From NCBI GenBank assembly GCA_947502635.1, contig CANNAN010000003.1:1-64000 (forward strand): a stretch of DNA of 64,000 bases. The letters run 5' to 3'. The stretch is from an uncultured Flavobacteriaceae bacterium. Lineage in GTDB: Bacteria > Bacteroidota > Bacteroidia > Flavobacteriales > Flavobacteriaceae. The stretch's first letter is position 1; every line of letters starts with the position of its first letter. A model generated the notes under the pieces. That model did no database searches and was not told the origin of the DNA. It was given only the letters and a program-made list of their open reading frames with translations. Below are positions 16,433-24,970 of this stretch, piece after piece. The translations under genes and the position numbers were made by a program.

Positions 16433-17509
16433 TTAATCGGTTAATTTCCTCATGATCCATTCCAAAGGGCCTGATTTTTTATATTTGGTCCATATAACAG
16501 CAAAAATAATACAAAACAAGCTAAATACTAAGGCGTAGGTTATAGAGAAATTCAATGTGTACATTCCTAATTCTGTTGTGTTAAACGCTTCAATAGCGCC
16601 CATTCCAATAATAACATGAGCCACATAAAATGTAAGGGCCAATTGTCCTGTTTTTGTTAAGGTAATAATGATAATATTATTATTGAATTTACGAGATATT
16701 AAAATACAAATAGAAATAATAAAAATGGCAATACTGCTTCCAGAGAGCATATAAATTGGTAGAGGAGGCATGGGGCTGGTTCCTAGGACTTGTGATAAGT
16801 CGTTAGCAACATTTTTATTTCCTTCAGAAAGGAAATGAATTGATAATTTGGAAGTTATTTGTACTATTATAAAAATAGATAAGCTCACCCAAAGTGCTTT
16901 CTTTAAGAATGCATTATCATTTAAATTTTGCTTTCCGAGCCATAAGCCGATAAGCATAAATGCAGCCCAGGGGATAACAGGGTGAAATCCATTGTAAAAA
17001 AGATTTCTAAAAAAACCTTCGAATGTCCAAAAATCTTGATACGAGTAGGTGGAAAAATCCCAATGCGTATCATAATTAAAAAAGAACATAAGAAGTGGGT
17101 ATATAAAAATGAGTAATAAAGAAAAGAGTGCTATGGTTTTTGGTTTGCTTTTAATAAAAGGTAAAGTTATAAGCATGTAAATCCCGTAAAAATGTAAAAT
17201 ATCTGCAGGCCAAATAAAGATATAGGAAAGACCAATAATAAAAAGGAACAGCGCTCTTTTTAGAATTTTCAGTTTTGCTTTTTTTAGTTTTAATGCCTCC
17301 TTTTGCTTAATTGAGGAATTGGTCATAAATGCCAGTCCAATACCAGCTAAAACAACAAAGGTAGCAGCAGCCTTACCATCAAAAATACTAGAAAAAACAC
17401 CGAGCCAACTTTGACCTTTCTGGCCAAATACCATTTTAAAATTTACAATGATCATTCCAATAACAGCCAAAGCTCTCGCAACATCTACACCTATAATTCT
17501 TTTAGCCAT
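16433..17509 (-). CDS. Integral membrane acyltransferase-like protein (HGSNAT/DUF1624 - DUF418 type)
   Basis: 358 aa with about ten membrane segments. The N-terminus MAKRIIGVDVARALAVIGMI is the RxxxlDxxRGlAllgMi-type signature of the HGSNAT catalytic / DUF418 superfamily, and the C-terminal half resembles DUF418 (TGQLALTFYVAHVIIGMGAI). Such proteins probably transfer acetyl or acyl groups across the inner membrane, but the substrate is unknown. It stands alone between MOSC and WYL genes on the same strand. Confidence 0.82.
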   Translation of the reverse strand: MAKRIIGVDVARALAVIGMIIVNFKMVFGQKGQSWLGVFSSIFDGKAAATFVVLAGIGLAFMTNSSIKQKEALKLKKAKLKILKRALFLFIIGLSYIFIWPADILHFYGIYMLITLPFIKSKPKTIALFSLLLIFIYPLLMFFFNYDTHWDFSTYSYQDFWTFEGFFRNLFYNGFHPVIPWAAFMLIGLWLGKQNLNDNAFLKKALWVSLSIFIIVQITSKLSIHFLSEGNKNVANDLSQVLGTSPMPPLPIYMLSGSSIAIFIISICILISRKFNNNIIIITLTKTGQLALTFYVAHVIIGMGAIEAFNTTELGMYTLNFSITYALVFSLFCIIFAVIWTKYKKSGPLEWIMRKLTD

Positions 17510-17584
17510 TTTATATTGAATACTAGTAATTGTTTCTTATCTGAATAGAAAGAATTTTGAAGTATTAAAAGTACTAAATAAAGA

Positions 17585-18277
17585 TTATTTTTCACCATAA
17601 GGGCATGACTGAAAATAAGCCTGAAGGTTAAATTTTCTATCTTCAAATTTTTCTTGTAGAATTTTAAAATGTTGAATTCTATCAACTCTAAAAGAACGAT
17701 AATCTTGTCTTAAATGGCACCAGGTAATTAAAATCCATTTGTGTTGGGTAGAATACATGGCGTAGGGTTCTATTTTTCTGAAGGAAACATCGGTATCGTT
17801 TGCTTTACGGTAATTAATTTCTATAAAGTTGAAATTGGTAATTGCCAGTTGTATTTCGGAGAGGGCATTACTGGAAATGTTTTCGTAAGTTGGATTGAAA
17901 ATATGGATCTTACTTTGTAATAATTCACTTTTTTTCTGAATGGAAGTTCTAAAAACAGATTTAATTTTGATTAAAGCCTCATTAAAATTTTCGACAAAGG
18001 AAGTGTCTTTCGATTGATTTATTAATTGCTCTGCTGTGATTAAAGCATTGGCTTGTTTTTCGGTAAACTGTACGGGTGCAACAGAGTAACCGTCCATTAA
18101 GGAATAGCCTCTGCCTTCTATGGTTGTGACAGGTACGCCAGCTTCTTCAAGCTTTCTAATGTCCCTGTAAATGGTTCTTACGCTAACATCAAACTTTTTA
18201 GCAAGCTCATTGGCTGTTAAAAGGCGTTTCGATTTTAACAGGGTTAGTATCGCTATAAGTCTTGATAATTGAGACAT
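17585..18277 (-). CDS. YafY-type HTH-WYL transcriptional regulator
   Basis: 230 aa. N-terminal HTH_11 domain (SRLIAILTLLKSKRLLTANE, DVSVRTIYRDIRKLEEAGVP), and a C-terminal WYL domain (about 140-215; the family's ligand-binding strand is recognisable in WILITWCHLRQDYRSFRVDR). Such proteins bind DNA and sense a ligand, often nucleic-acid or nucleotide related. The VOC-family gene starts 90 bp upstream on the same strand; target genes are unknown. Confidence 0.9.
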   Translation of the reverse strand: MSQLSRLIAILTLLKSKRLLTANELAKKFDVSVRTIYRDIRKLEEAGVPVTTIEGRGYSLMDGYSVAPVQFTEKQANALITAEQLINQSKDTSFVENFNEALIKIKSVFRTSIQKKSELLQSKIHIFNPTYENISSNALSEIQLAITNFNFIEINYRKANDTDVSFRKIEPYAMYSTQHKWILITWCHLRQDYRSFRVDRIQHFKILQEKFEDRKFNLQAYFQSCPYGEK

Positions 18278-18366
18278 AGTAACAAAGATAGTGAACTGCT
18301 TTACAATCCACTATCTTGTTGTTTTTTGATTGAATAATTTTAAATCACTTCCGTGATTTATTGTGA

Positions 18367-18744
18367 CTACATCATAGAGTGTAGTGCAATTCTATTACCT
18401 TCGGTATCTATAAACTGAGCCATAAATCCATTTTCTCCAATATCTGTTTTTGGCATCATTATTTTACCGCCATTTGGTTCTACTCTAGAAAGTGATAAGC
18501 CTAAATCGTCTCCGCCATTTAAATAGATCGTTGGACCATCTGTTGTAGGTGTTTGCCCTTCTCCTTGAATTATAGCACCTCCAACACCTTTATTTTCCAT
18601 ATCGTAAGCAAAAACACCATACTTAATATTGTCTTCTGGCATGGGGTGGTCTATAATCTCTGTACCAATAACCGTTGCATAAAATTGTTTAGCTCTTTGA
18701 TAATCTTTTACTGGGATTTCAAACCAGTTTACTGCATTTCTCAT
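18367..18744 (-). CDS. VOC (glyoxalase/bleomycin-resistance fold) family protein
   Basis: 125 aa, a single vicinal-oxygen-chelate domain: AVNWFEIPVKDYQRAKQFYA, VFAYDMENKGVGGAIIQGEG, and a closing GFMAQFIDTEGNRIALHSMM, with the metal-ligand Glu/His positions typical of the fold. The exact substrate is not visible. It lies 90 bp upstream of the WYL regulator on the same strand. Confidence 0.9.
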   Translation of the reverse strand: MRNAVNWFEIPVKDYQRAKQFYATVIGTEIIDHPMPEDNIKYGVFAYDMENKGVGGAIIQGEGQTPTTDGPTIYLNGGDDLGLSLSRVEPNGGKIMMPKTDIGENGFMAQFIDTEGNRIALHSMM

Positions 18745-18858
18745 TTTTTAAATTGATTTTAATTATTAAACTTACATGCAAAGTTATTTGGGTTTGTGTC
18801 GTATTATGTCAGGGGTTGTTTTTTTGTTGTAAAAATTTTTTAAGAGCCAATTTGAGTG

Positions 18859-19707
18859 TTATTTTTTCAATAAGGCTTGTAGTTTTTCATAATCTTTTTT
18901 GGAATGCTGAATAATTATTTCTGCATTATTTTTTTTAGCAAAATCTTCAAAATCGGTCATGCTTTTTAAAGTTTCTTCTACATCATGATTAAATGATGGA
19001 ACGCCTCTGTTTTTTCGGTTTTCTTCAAAATGATATAAATCTCCAGTTAACAGAATAGGTTTTTTTAAACCAGCCTCAACATATAAAACTTGATGCCCTA
19101 TGGTATGTCCAGGCATTGTTTTTATAATCACTTTTCCATCTCCAAATACATCAAAATCACCATTTAATTTTTTAATATTGGTTAACTCCTTTATTGAGTT
19201 ATAAACATCTGTTTTTTTTGATTTTTCTGAATCGCTGGTTATAAAATTATATTCGCTTTCTTGTACTAACCAAGTGGCATTTTTAAAATAATTGGCATGC
19301 CCAATATGGTCAAAATGGCTATGTGATAATGCAATGTATTTAAAATCTTCAATTTTAAGGTTAATGGATTTTAATTGATTTATTAATGAATCTGGTCTTT
19401 GCATTGTAAAAACGCCAGAGGGATCTGTAACAGGATTATCGACAACTAAACTTTCTGGTAAACCTGCATCCCAAATTAAATTTCCTTTTGGATGTGTAAT
19501 TACAAAATAAGGGTCTGCAAGTTGTTTTGATTGTCCTGTGTATGTCGTGTCTTGAGAGAAAACCTCTAATTTGTTTACCAAAATAGAACCGCCGTCTAAG
19601 ACATATAATTTTACTTCTGCATTTGTTTGAGTATTGGCTTTTTTTTCTGATTCTTTGCAACCGAAAACACAAATTGCAATTGCTAATAACACTATTATTT
19701 TTTTCAT
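18859..19707 (-). CDS. Metallo-beta-lactamase-fold hydrolase lipoprotein (AHL-lactonase-like)
   Basis: 282 aa. A lipobox signal (IAICVFGC) anchors it to a membrane. The active-site signature SHSHFDHIGH (HxHxDH) and MPGHTIGH, with a later acidic LLTGDLYHF, supply the two-zinc site of MBL enzymes. AHL-lactonase-like members open N-acyl-homoserine lactones, but many relatives act on other lactones or esters. It is divergent from the HxlR regulator gene (99 bp apart), which probably controls it (inference). Confidence 0.85.
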   Translation of the reverse strand: MKKIIVLLAIAICVFGCKESEKKANTQTNAEVKLYVLDGGSILVNKLEVFSQDTTYTGQSKQLADPYFVITHPKGNLIWDAGLPESLVVDNPVTDPSGVFTMQRPDSLINQLKSINLKIEDFKYIALSHSHFDHIGHANYFKNATWLVQESEYNFITSDSEKSKKTDVYNSIKELTNIKKLNGDFDVFGDGKVIIKTMPGHTIGHQVLYVEAGLKKPILLTGDLYHFEENRKNRGVPSFNHDVEETLKSMTDFEDFAKKNNAEIIIQHSKKDYEKLQALLKK

Positions 19708-19805
19708 CCTAAATTTTTAGTTTTATATTCTTTTGTAATTTTATTGCAAAATTGAGCAAGCATTTTGTTTTACACAATAACTAACAAAATAGTGAGCTAT
19801 AAAAT

Positions 19806-20168
19806 ATGGTGGTTATGCGTAAAAAAAATTCAACGAATTCTATAAATGAAAAATATTTGCATGAAAGATGTGCATTAAATGTAGCTATTGATGTTATTGG
19901 TTCGCGTTGGGTTTCTCAAATTATATTTTCAATTTCGCAAGGAGCTAATCGTTTTCATTTGATGAAGGAAGAGTTACCAAACATATCGGAACAGGTTTTA
20001 AGTAGAAAACTAAACACTTTAGAAAAGCAAAAAATTATTATTAAAAAGACTATTCCCGATACCATTCCTCTTGGTGTTCGCTATATACTTACCAGTAAAG
20101 GAGAAAGTTTACTCCCTATTTTTGAAAGTTTATGTGCATGGGGCAAAAGTTATGATTTGGGTGCTTAA
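19806..20168 (+). CDS. HxlR-family winged-helix regulator
   Basis: 120 aa from ATG 19806; ATG 19815 (MRKKNS) is an alternative start. The HxlR core runs from CALNVAIDVIGSRWVSQIIF through ISEQVLSRKLNTLEKQKII (recognition helix) to GVRYILTSKGESLLPIFESL, ending near CAWG. It is divergent from the MBL lipoprotein and likely regulates it. A 10-bp-stem terminator follows. Confidence 0.9.
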   Translation: MVVMRKKNSTNSINEKYLHERCALNVAIDVIGSRWVSQIIFSISQGANRFHLMKEELPNISEQVLSRKLNTLEKQKIIIKKTIPDTIPLGVRYILTSKGESLLPIFESLCAWGKSYDLGA

Positions 20169-20180
20169 AGTTGTTGAGAA

Positions 20181-20216
20181 AATAACCATTGAGGAAACCC
20201 TTAATGGTTATTCTTC
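20181..20216. terminator. Bidirectional terminator between HxlR and SRPBCC remnant
   Basis: AATAACCATT (20181-20190) pairs with AATGGTTATT (20203-20212), with AGG/CCT extending the stem into the loop; the flanks on both strands are suitable for ending convergent transcripts. Confidence 0.7.
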
Positions 20217-20231
20217 TAATACCGTTTTATT

Positions 20232-20680
20232 TTAGGAGCTTTTCTTTTTTAGTTTTGCTATTTGTACTTTTTTCGCTTCAGATATTTCACCTATTTCTGC
20301 ATAGATTTTTAAATCGTCGAGAACCGTCACGACTTGTTTGGTCATTTCTTTTGTAATGATTCCGCCTAGAAAAGAGCCCATGAATTTAGATAGGCGCATG
20401 GTAACATTCATTTGTACCAAGCATTGATTGGTGTTAATTTTATGTACAGTCCAATGGTTTTTGGCCAGTTTTACAAAACCAGGAGCGCCCTTGGTCATCA
20501 CATAGGCGAGCTCCATATTTTCATCACTAAACATGATGAGTTCTTCTACCAGTTTTTTGTTTTTCTGTAAACAAACCCAGCCTCGTTTTCGGGCATGGGC
20601 GTGGGCATTTTAATGAGTTCGTAAATAGTAACCCAGTTGAACAACGTTTTCCCGAACAATTCTATGGATTTTATTTTCAT
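20232..20680 (-). pseudogene. SRPBCC-family protein gene with frameshift
   Basis: A good 100-residue ORF (20232-20534, MFSDENMELAYVMTKGAPGF...) has the C-terminal half of an SRPBCC/polyketide-cyclase-like protein: NHWTVHKINTNQCLVQMNVT, MGSFLGGII, then a basic tail. Upstream the same frame continues through GWVCLQKNKKLVEELIMFSD but meets a TAA. The likely N-terminus (MKIKSIELFGKTLFNWVT, ATG at 20680) lies in another frame that runs into TAG, so a frameshift between about 20540 and 20620 has split the gene. A sequencing error could look the same. Confidence 0.6.
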
Positions 20681-20689
20681 GCCCTTGCA

Positions 20690-21179
20690 AGAAACACATT
20701 TTTCAGAAAATCTGTTTGTCTAAGAAGTTTCATTTTTTGCTCGATAGGTTTTTGTATTTTGTTAGAACAGATATTTTTTACATCACTAAACTACGCCAGA
20801 AATATTATTGGTTTTAACGCACAGCTCTATATTAATAACAGTGATATTTACAGAAATGAGTTCTCTATTGTTAAAATACGAGATGGGAATATGTCAAAAA
20901 ACGACTTTGGTTTTTAATCGAATATTTTTAGTGTTGACTTAGGTTTGTTTAACGTTGAGTATATGATAAGTAAAACGTTTCGTAGAACAAACCTATCAAG
21001 TGTGCAATGAGCCGAAGTTTTTGTTTTGGCATCGCTAAAACAATTATAACTAGCCTGAACCAAATCTAGTTTGTTCAACAAATAACCTGAAATCCTCGAA
21101 AAAAGAAGCAGGAACAGATAGAGGTATTCCCAATTTTAATAATACTCTAGAACTAAATATATTTTTGTCCGTAATAAAT
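20690..21179. other. Gene-free 490-bp stretch of the island (repeat copy D)
   Basis: No credible gene. It contains repeat copy D at about 20765-20890 (see below), an inverted repeat GGTTTGTT (20942-20949) / AACAAACC about 45 bp apart, and a GTTTAACGTTGAGT string (20947-20960). Downstream to 21179 the sequence is plain AT-rich intergenic DNA with no clear signals. Confidence 0.5.
20765..20890. repeat. Island repeat, copy D (diverged)
   Basis: Matches copies A and B over the AGATATTTTTT ... ACGCACAGCTCTATAT core, and copy A further on (AAATGAGTT ... CTATTGTTAAAATACG), with more substitutions than A against B. It sits upstream of the SRPBCC remnant. Confidence 0.6.
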
Positions 21180-22106
21180 TTAAAATGGATTGAGTCCATT
21201 TTGTAGATTTCTCAAAGGATTAAACTTGATACCAATACTGATAATTGGTTGGTTAAAACCTGAATCAAATTTGTAAATAGCATCATTATTTGAATTTCGT
21301 AGTTCATAGTTGTCCCAAACAGGATAATGCCCTCTAAGCATAACACCTAAAGAAGCGCCTATCCAATAATTGTATTCCAAACCAACAGATGCTGTAGTGA
21401 ATACTGCTTTGTCGGCATTGTTTAGTTCGGGTATGCTGTTAATATTGGCAGAAAAATCATTAAGTTCTCCCAAGACCTTTAGACTGTGACTCTTGTTAAT
21501 ATCCCATTTTATGTAGGTGTTTGGTAATCCAACAACAAAAGACCAATGCTCATCTAACCGTGCTTTAACATGTATCATTGGTGTGAGATTAGTGTTACCG
21601 TTTAAGGTCATATAAGCAGCACCCAGTCCAACTAAAAAATAACTGCCATTCTTTCTTAAAAAAGTACGTTCTACATAAATAGTTCCATTAAAATTAAAAT
21701 CATCTCCAGATAATTCATCCTCCAAATTAGAATTAATGAATAAGTTACTTAAAGCGTTTAAGCTCCATTTATTCGAGAATTTATAATTAGAGAAAAGACT
21801 GTGATTTATATTGTAAAAACGTTCTAAATTTGATGTAGGAATCAAAGACAAATTGTTTTGGTAATTAAAATTATGCATATCTATCCCTACGGTATTATAA
21901 AGAGAAAGTTTTTTAATGTGTATTGGAGGTATTCCTAATTTTGAACTAAATCGCTGATATTCAAAATCGTTTGTAGATAATGAAGGAGTGTAATTTACGT
22001 AGAAAACATCTCTATCTAATACGTTTACTTCTCCCGTTATTTGTGCTGAGGTCATTTGGCATAATGCAGCCAATAAGATTATCAATATATTTCGTAATAC
22101 ATTCAT
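21180..22106 (-). CDS. DUF6268-family outer-membrane beta-barrel protein
   Basis: 308 aa with a signal peptide (ILIILLAALCQMTSAQ). Alternating beta strands fill the rest (e.g. LSTNDFEYQRFSSKLGIPPI, SLYNTVGIDMHNFNYQNN) and the protein ends ISIGIKFNPLRNLQNGLNPF, with porin-like character. The DUF6268 family is annotated as a putative outer membrane barrel of unknown cargo. It follows the DUF2141 gene by 36 bp and probably shares its Crp-type promoter. Confidence 0.82.
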   Translation of the reverse strand: MNVLRNILIILLAALCQMTSAQITGEVNVLDRDVFYVNYTPSLSTNDFEYQRFSSKLGIPPIHIKKLSLYNTVGIDMHNFNYQNNLSLIPTSNLERFYNINHSLFSNYKFSNKWSLNALSNLFINSNLEDELSGDDFNFNGTIYVERTFLRKNGSYFLVGLGAAYMTLNGNTNLTPMIHVKARLDEHWSFVVGLPNTYIKWDINKSHSLKVLGELNDFSANINSIPELNNADKAVFTTASVGLEYNYWIGASLGVMLRGHYPVWDNYELRNSNNDAIYKFDSGFNQPIISIGIKFNPLRNLQNGLNPF

Positions 22107-22142
22107 GATTGTAATATTGTATAATTTGAATTATGAAGTCTT

Positions 22143-22577
22143 TTAGTTAAGACGGATTTGTAAGTTTATAGTGGTGTTATTTAACTGAAATGTAGCATCT
22201 TCAAAGCTTGGAATGCCACTTGACGAGGGGTTGTTGGAAGTACCTACTTTTTCTTTTGGAATGCCAAGAAAATTAGTATCGATTTTGTTGTTAGAATTAA
22301 CATCATGAAAGCAGGAGATAGCATATTCATCATAAGGTATTTCAGGTATAGTGAATTTTTGTTTTCCTTTCACTGCTTCAATACGATAGGTTTTAACCAC
22401 AAACTCTTTAGAAGTTGGGAATCCTCTAGCAGAATTATAAAGAGAGATATAAAGTATTCCTTTCGATTCTTCGACTCCAGAGATTTGTATAGTAATTGTT
22501 CCTGTAGATTGTTTTTGTTTATTTGAAGGGAGTTGAGCTACAAATAAGAAACATGTCAATATCATCTTGATCATCAT
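22143..22577 (-). CDS. DUF2141-domain exported protein
   Basis: 144 aa; ATGs at 22577, 22574 and 22565 are all possible, and each gives a hydrophobic signal-like start (MILTCFLFVAQLP). The DUF2141 signature is seen in GILYISLYNSARGFPTS, EIPYDEYAISCFHDVNSNNK and PSSSGIPSFEDATFQLN. Function unknown. It is the first gene of the putative operon with the DUF6268 porin, and a palindromic operator lies about 42 bp before its predicted transcription start. Confidence 0.87.
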   Translation of the reverse strand: MMIKMILTCFLFVAQLPSNKQKQSTGTITIQISGVEESKGILYISLYNSARGFPTSKEFVVKTYRIEAVKGKQKFTIPEIPYDEYAISCFHDVNSNNKIDTNFLGIPKEKVGTSNNPSSSGIPSFEDATFQLNNTTINLQIRLN

Positions 22578-22631
22578 AATTGTTTTATTATTATTTGATG
22601 ATGCAAAGATTCAGCGTTTTCAGCCTCGTAA

Positions 22632-22649
22632 AATTACCATTTGGTAATT
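22632..22649. promoter_or_regulatory. Crp/Fnr-type palindrome upstream of the DUF2141-DUF6268 operon
   Basis: AATTACCATTTGGTAATT: arms AATTACC (22632-22638) and GGTAATT (22643-22649), spacer ATTT. A minus-strand -7-like box AATCTTTG at 22611-22604 gives a start near 22598, so the palindrome centre sits near -42, the classical class II activator position. The adjacent upstream gene encodes a Crp/Fnr-family protein. Confidence 0.55.
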
Positions 22650-22657
22650 AATGATTT

Positions 22658-23221
22658 TTATCGAATATTTTTTCTTATTCTACTAAGAGAGTTAGGCGTG
22701 ATACCCAAATATGAAGCAAGTTGTTTTAGCGGTATTTTATTAATCATATCCGAATGTTGCAGTAATCGCAAGTATCTACTTTCGGCATCCATTGTCTGAA
22801 AAGAGATGAGTGTTTGCACTACATTTAAAAAAGCATCCTCTATTATCAGTCTACCAAAAACTTGCCATATTGGGAACTTTTCATAAAAGGATTCCATTTT
22901 CCTAGCTTCAATGCTATATATAGTGGTTGTGCCCAATGCCAAAGTTTTTGCTTTTGACACCTGACCGCTACGAAGTGACTCTAAATCACTAAAGAAGTTT
23001 CCTGCAAAAATTACCCAAGCTGTAATTTCTTTTTCTGGAGCGTCCAGTACCATACGTATTCCGCCCGAAGCAATGAAATAATATTTAGTTACATGCTGCC
23101 CTTTACGAATAATCGTTTTTTCCTTTTCAAAGGTTTTCATTTCAAAGGATTGAAGAATTTCCTCTAACTGCTCTTCTTCAATGTTTATTTTTGAATTGAT
23201 GTAACTTTTTAGTTCGTCCAT
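22658..23221 (-). CDS. Crp/Fnr-family transcriptional regulator
   Basis: 187 aa from ATG 23221 (MDELKSY); an upstream ATG at 23257 would lie before the predicted transcript start. N-terminal cyclic-nucleotide-binding-type beta roll (KEKTIIRKGQHVTKYYFIAS, GGIRMVLDAPEKEITAWVIF, AGNFFSDLESL), then a helical linker and C-terminal HTH (IPLKQLASYLGITPNSLSRI). It probably senses a small ligand or a redox or stress cue (unknown) and, by position, may activate the downstream DUF2141-DUF6268 genes through the palindrome at 22632-22649. Confidence 0.88.
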   Translation of the reverse strand: MDELKSYINSKINIEEEQLEEILQSFEMKTFEKEKTIIRKGQHVTKYYFIASGGIRMVLDAPEKEITAWVIFAGNFFSDLESLRSGQVSKAKTLALGTTTIYSIEARKMESFYEKFPIWQVFGRLIIEDAFLNVVQTLISFQTMDAESRYLRLLQHSDMINKIPLKQLASYLGITPNSLSRIRKNIR

Positions 23222-23263
23222 TTGAATTGATTTTTTGATAACTTGTAGAGCATACAAAGATAA

Positions 23264-23371
23264 AATTCCGTTTCAATGCATTTTAAGTTGTTACCTGTCT
23301 TTCGGCAGATAAGAACGAAGTTAGTTGAAAATTTTACAAAGTCAATAGCTACATTATACAAAAAAATACTT
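23264..23371. repeat. Island repeat, copy C (left part)
   Basis: Shares with copy A the stretch from AAATTCCGTTT through GAACGAAGTTAGTTGAAA, ending near the ACATTATACAAAA block. In both, a minus-strand -7 box TATCTTTG (23262-23255 here) faces the gene to the left, here the Crp/Fnr gene, with ATTGAAACGGAATTTTATC just upstream of it. Confidence 0.7.
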
Positions 23372-23495
23372 TGTTTTTGCTATGAGTTGTTTTGTGGGTT
23401 AGCACGTAAATTTGCAAGTACGCACCAAACTAAAAATCAGTGAGGGTTTTTATAAGTAGGTGAGAACGAGCAATTACTTATAGGCAATGTTCACT

Positions 23496-24092
23496 TTAGT
23501 TTTTTGCAAATTTAATTAATGGTGCAATGTTCCCATTGTCAGCTTTTCTTAAGGCATTAATATACTCTTTTCTTGTTTCGTTAGCTTTAACCATATTTGA
23601 TTGATGCCACGAGAATATTTCTTTCCCAAACATTGATTCGATAACAATGTCCGCCATCATTCTTGAATGCCTTCCATTTCCATTAGGAAAACAATGAATA
23701 GATACTATTCTATGTTTAAACCTAATAGCAACTTCTTCTGGAGAATATGTTTTGTTTTCAATCCAATACTTTGTGTCGTCCAGTAAATTCTTTAATTCGA
23801 TTCCAATTTTTGTCCACGGAATTCCGATATTTTTTTCAGTTTTTCTAAATTCACCTGCCCATTTCCATACATCACCATACATTTTTTTGTGTAAGTTTTT
23901 AATAAACTTCTCTGTCAAAATATTTTCAGGTTTCAATTTCGTGTGAATAGTCCATTCGACTGCTTTTTCAATGTTCAATTGCTCAAATTCATCCAGTTCT
24001 TCTTGAGTAGTAATTGACTTTATTTTAAGACCTTCTTTTTCTTCCTCTTCTAATGGTGTCTGCCCGTCTTTATAATCGAGTTCTAATCCCAT
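23496..24092 (-). CDS. Mobile mystery protein B (Fic-domain)
   Basis: 198 aa. Fic fold with the motif HCFPNGNGRHSR (about 154-165), where the usual Asp/Glu after Pro is Asn, which I recall as normal for this family. Helices KMYGDVWKWAGEFRKTEKNI and ESMFGKEIFSWHQSNMVKAN flank it. Fic enzymes transfer AMP or related groups to proteins. Together with the HTH protein encoded just upstream it forms the mobile mystery A/B pair, found on mobile elements and thought to resemble a toxin-antitoxin or defence module. Start overlaps the end of gene A by 10 bp. Confidence 0.9.
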   Translation of the reverse strand: MGLELDYKDGQTPLEEEEKEGLKIKSITTQEELDEFEQLNIEKAVEWTIHTKLKPENILTEKFIKNLHKKMYGDVWKWAGEFRKTEKNIGIPWTKIGIELKNLLDDTKYWIENKTYSPEEVAIRFKHRIVSIHCFPNGNGRHSRMMADIVIESMFGKEIFSWHQSNMVKANETRKEYINALRKADNGNIAPLIKFAKN

Positions 24093-24544
24093 AGTGACTT
24101 TCTCATCTCTCGTTTTATTTCATCTGCAAGATCCTTTATCGTTTTGGCTATCTTTTCATCTCCAATGCCTTGGTTCTCTAATTTCATATTTTGATTGGTC
24201 CGTAACACTATTTTTTTTGCCAGATTTTCAGCTTTTATTTGTATTAAATCGTTGACGGTTCCATTTTTTGGAACCAGTGCATATACCAATTTTAAATCCA
24301 TTGCCTTGGCTATATCCTTTAAGGAATTGAGTGTTATCGTGCCACTAGCTTCACTTGCCTCAATTCCTTTTACACCTTGTCTTGTAATATTTAGTTTAGA
24401 GCCAAGTTGAGCCATTGTCATGTTGAGTGTTGTTCGTATTGTATTTATCCATCCACGTTCTGGGACCAGGACCTTTCTAGTTTCAGAGAATGGTTGTAGT
24501 TTTTGGTCCAATTGTTCAATTAAAAGTTTTCGCTTGTTTCTCAT
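24083..24544 (-). CDS. Mobile mystery protein A (HTH)
   Basis: 153 aa from ATG 24544 (MRNKRKLLIEQLDQKL). An upstream ATG at 24577 would add eleven residues, but the promoter and operators lie there, so 24544 is preferred. HTH region GWINTIRTTLNMTMAQLGSK and LNITRQGVKGIEASEASGTI; later KAMDLKLVYALVPKN is characteristic of the family. It is a DNA-binding partner that likely represses its own promoter and may bind or neutralise the Fic protein downstream. Confidence 0.9.
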   Translation of the reverse strand: MRNKRKLLIEQLDQKLQPFSETRKVLVPERGWINTIRTTLNMTMAQLGSKLNITRQGVKGIEASEASGTITLNSLKDIAKAMDLKLVYALVPKNGTVNDLIQIKAENLAKKIVLRTNQNMKLENQGIGDEKIAKTIKDLADEIKREMRKSLWD

Positions 24545-24549
24545 TTTTT

Positions 24550-24599
24550 GTAAATATATAAGTTTACAAATATACAAAAAAGTAAATATATATGTTTAC
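24550..24599 (-). promoter_or_regulatory. Two 18-bp operators flanking the mobile mystery A promoter
   Basis: GTAAATATATAAGTTTAC (24550-24567) and GTAAATATATATGTTTAC (24582-24599) differ at one base and begin 32 bp apart, about three helical turns. Between and overlapping them is a minus-strand -7 box TATATTTG (24574-24567). A dimeric repressor on both sites would block transcription; the HTH gene product is the obvious candidate. Confidence 0.7.
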
Positions 24600-24690
24600 A
24601 AATAATATAAACTTAAACATTTACTTTTGGTTATTGTTTTAAAATTAAAGCCAATACAATGATAAAATTTATTGAAACGGAATCTTGTAG

Positions 24691-24890
24691 GTAGAAGAAC
24701 GAAGTTAGTTGAAAATTTCACAAAGTCAACCACCACATTATACAAAAACCACTCAGCTTTTGCTAAGTGCTTTAACCTTGGTCGCTAAAATTAATTCTAC
24801 ACATCAACTTATTAGCTGAGCAGATATTTTTTGCACCACTAAACTACAGCGGCAATGCTGTTGGTTTTAACGCACAGCTCTATATTTATA
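24691..24890. repeat. Island repeat, copy B
   Basis: About 200 bp nearly identical to copy A (roughly six differences): from GTAGAAGAACGAAGTTAG through TGAGCAGATATTTTTTGC to CACAGCTCTATATTTATA. It lies upstream of the mobile mystery operon and downstream of the unknown 213-aa gene. Just left of it, ATTGAAACGGAATCTTGT (about 24672) repeats, on the opposite strand, the promoter-side block of copies A and C. The bases 24891-24970 show no further signals. Confidence 0.75.
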
Positions 24891-24970
24891 AAAATAATAT
24901 TTAAAGATGATAGCTCTTTGATTATTTGTATTAGCACCCGACGGAGTCGAGCGCTAGTGGAGTATACAGC

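Noticed and set aside
20947-20960. GTTTAACGTTGAGT, which fits the integron core motifs RYYYAAC and GTTRRRY
   Set aside because: The two halves sit back to back instead of flanking an attC hairpin, and no integron integrase was seen. The match is likely chance.
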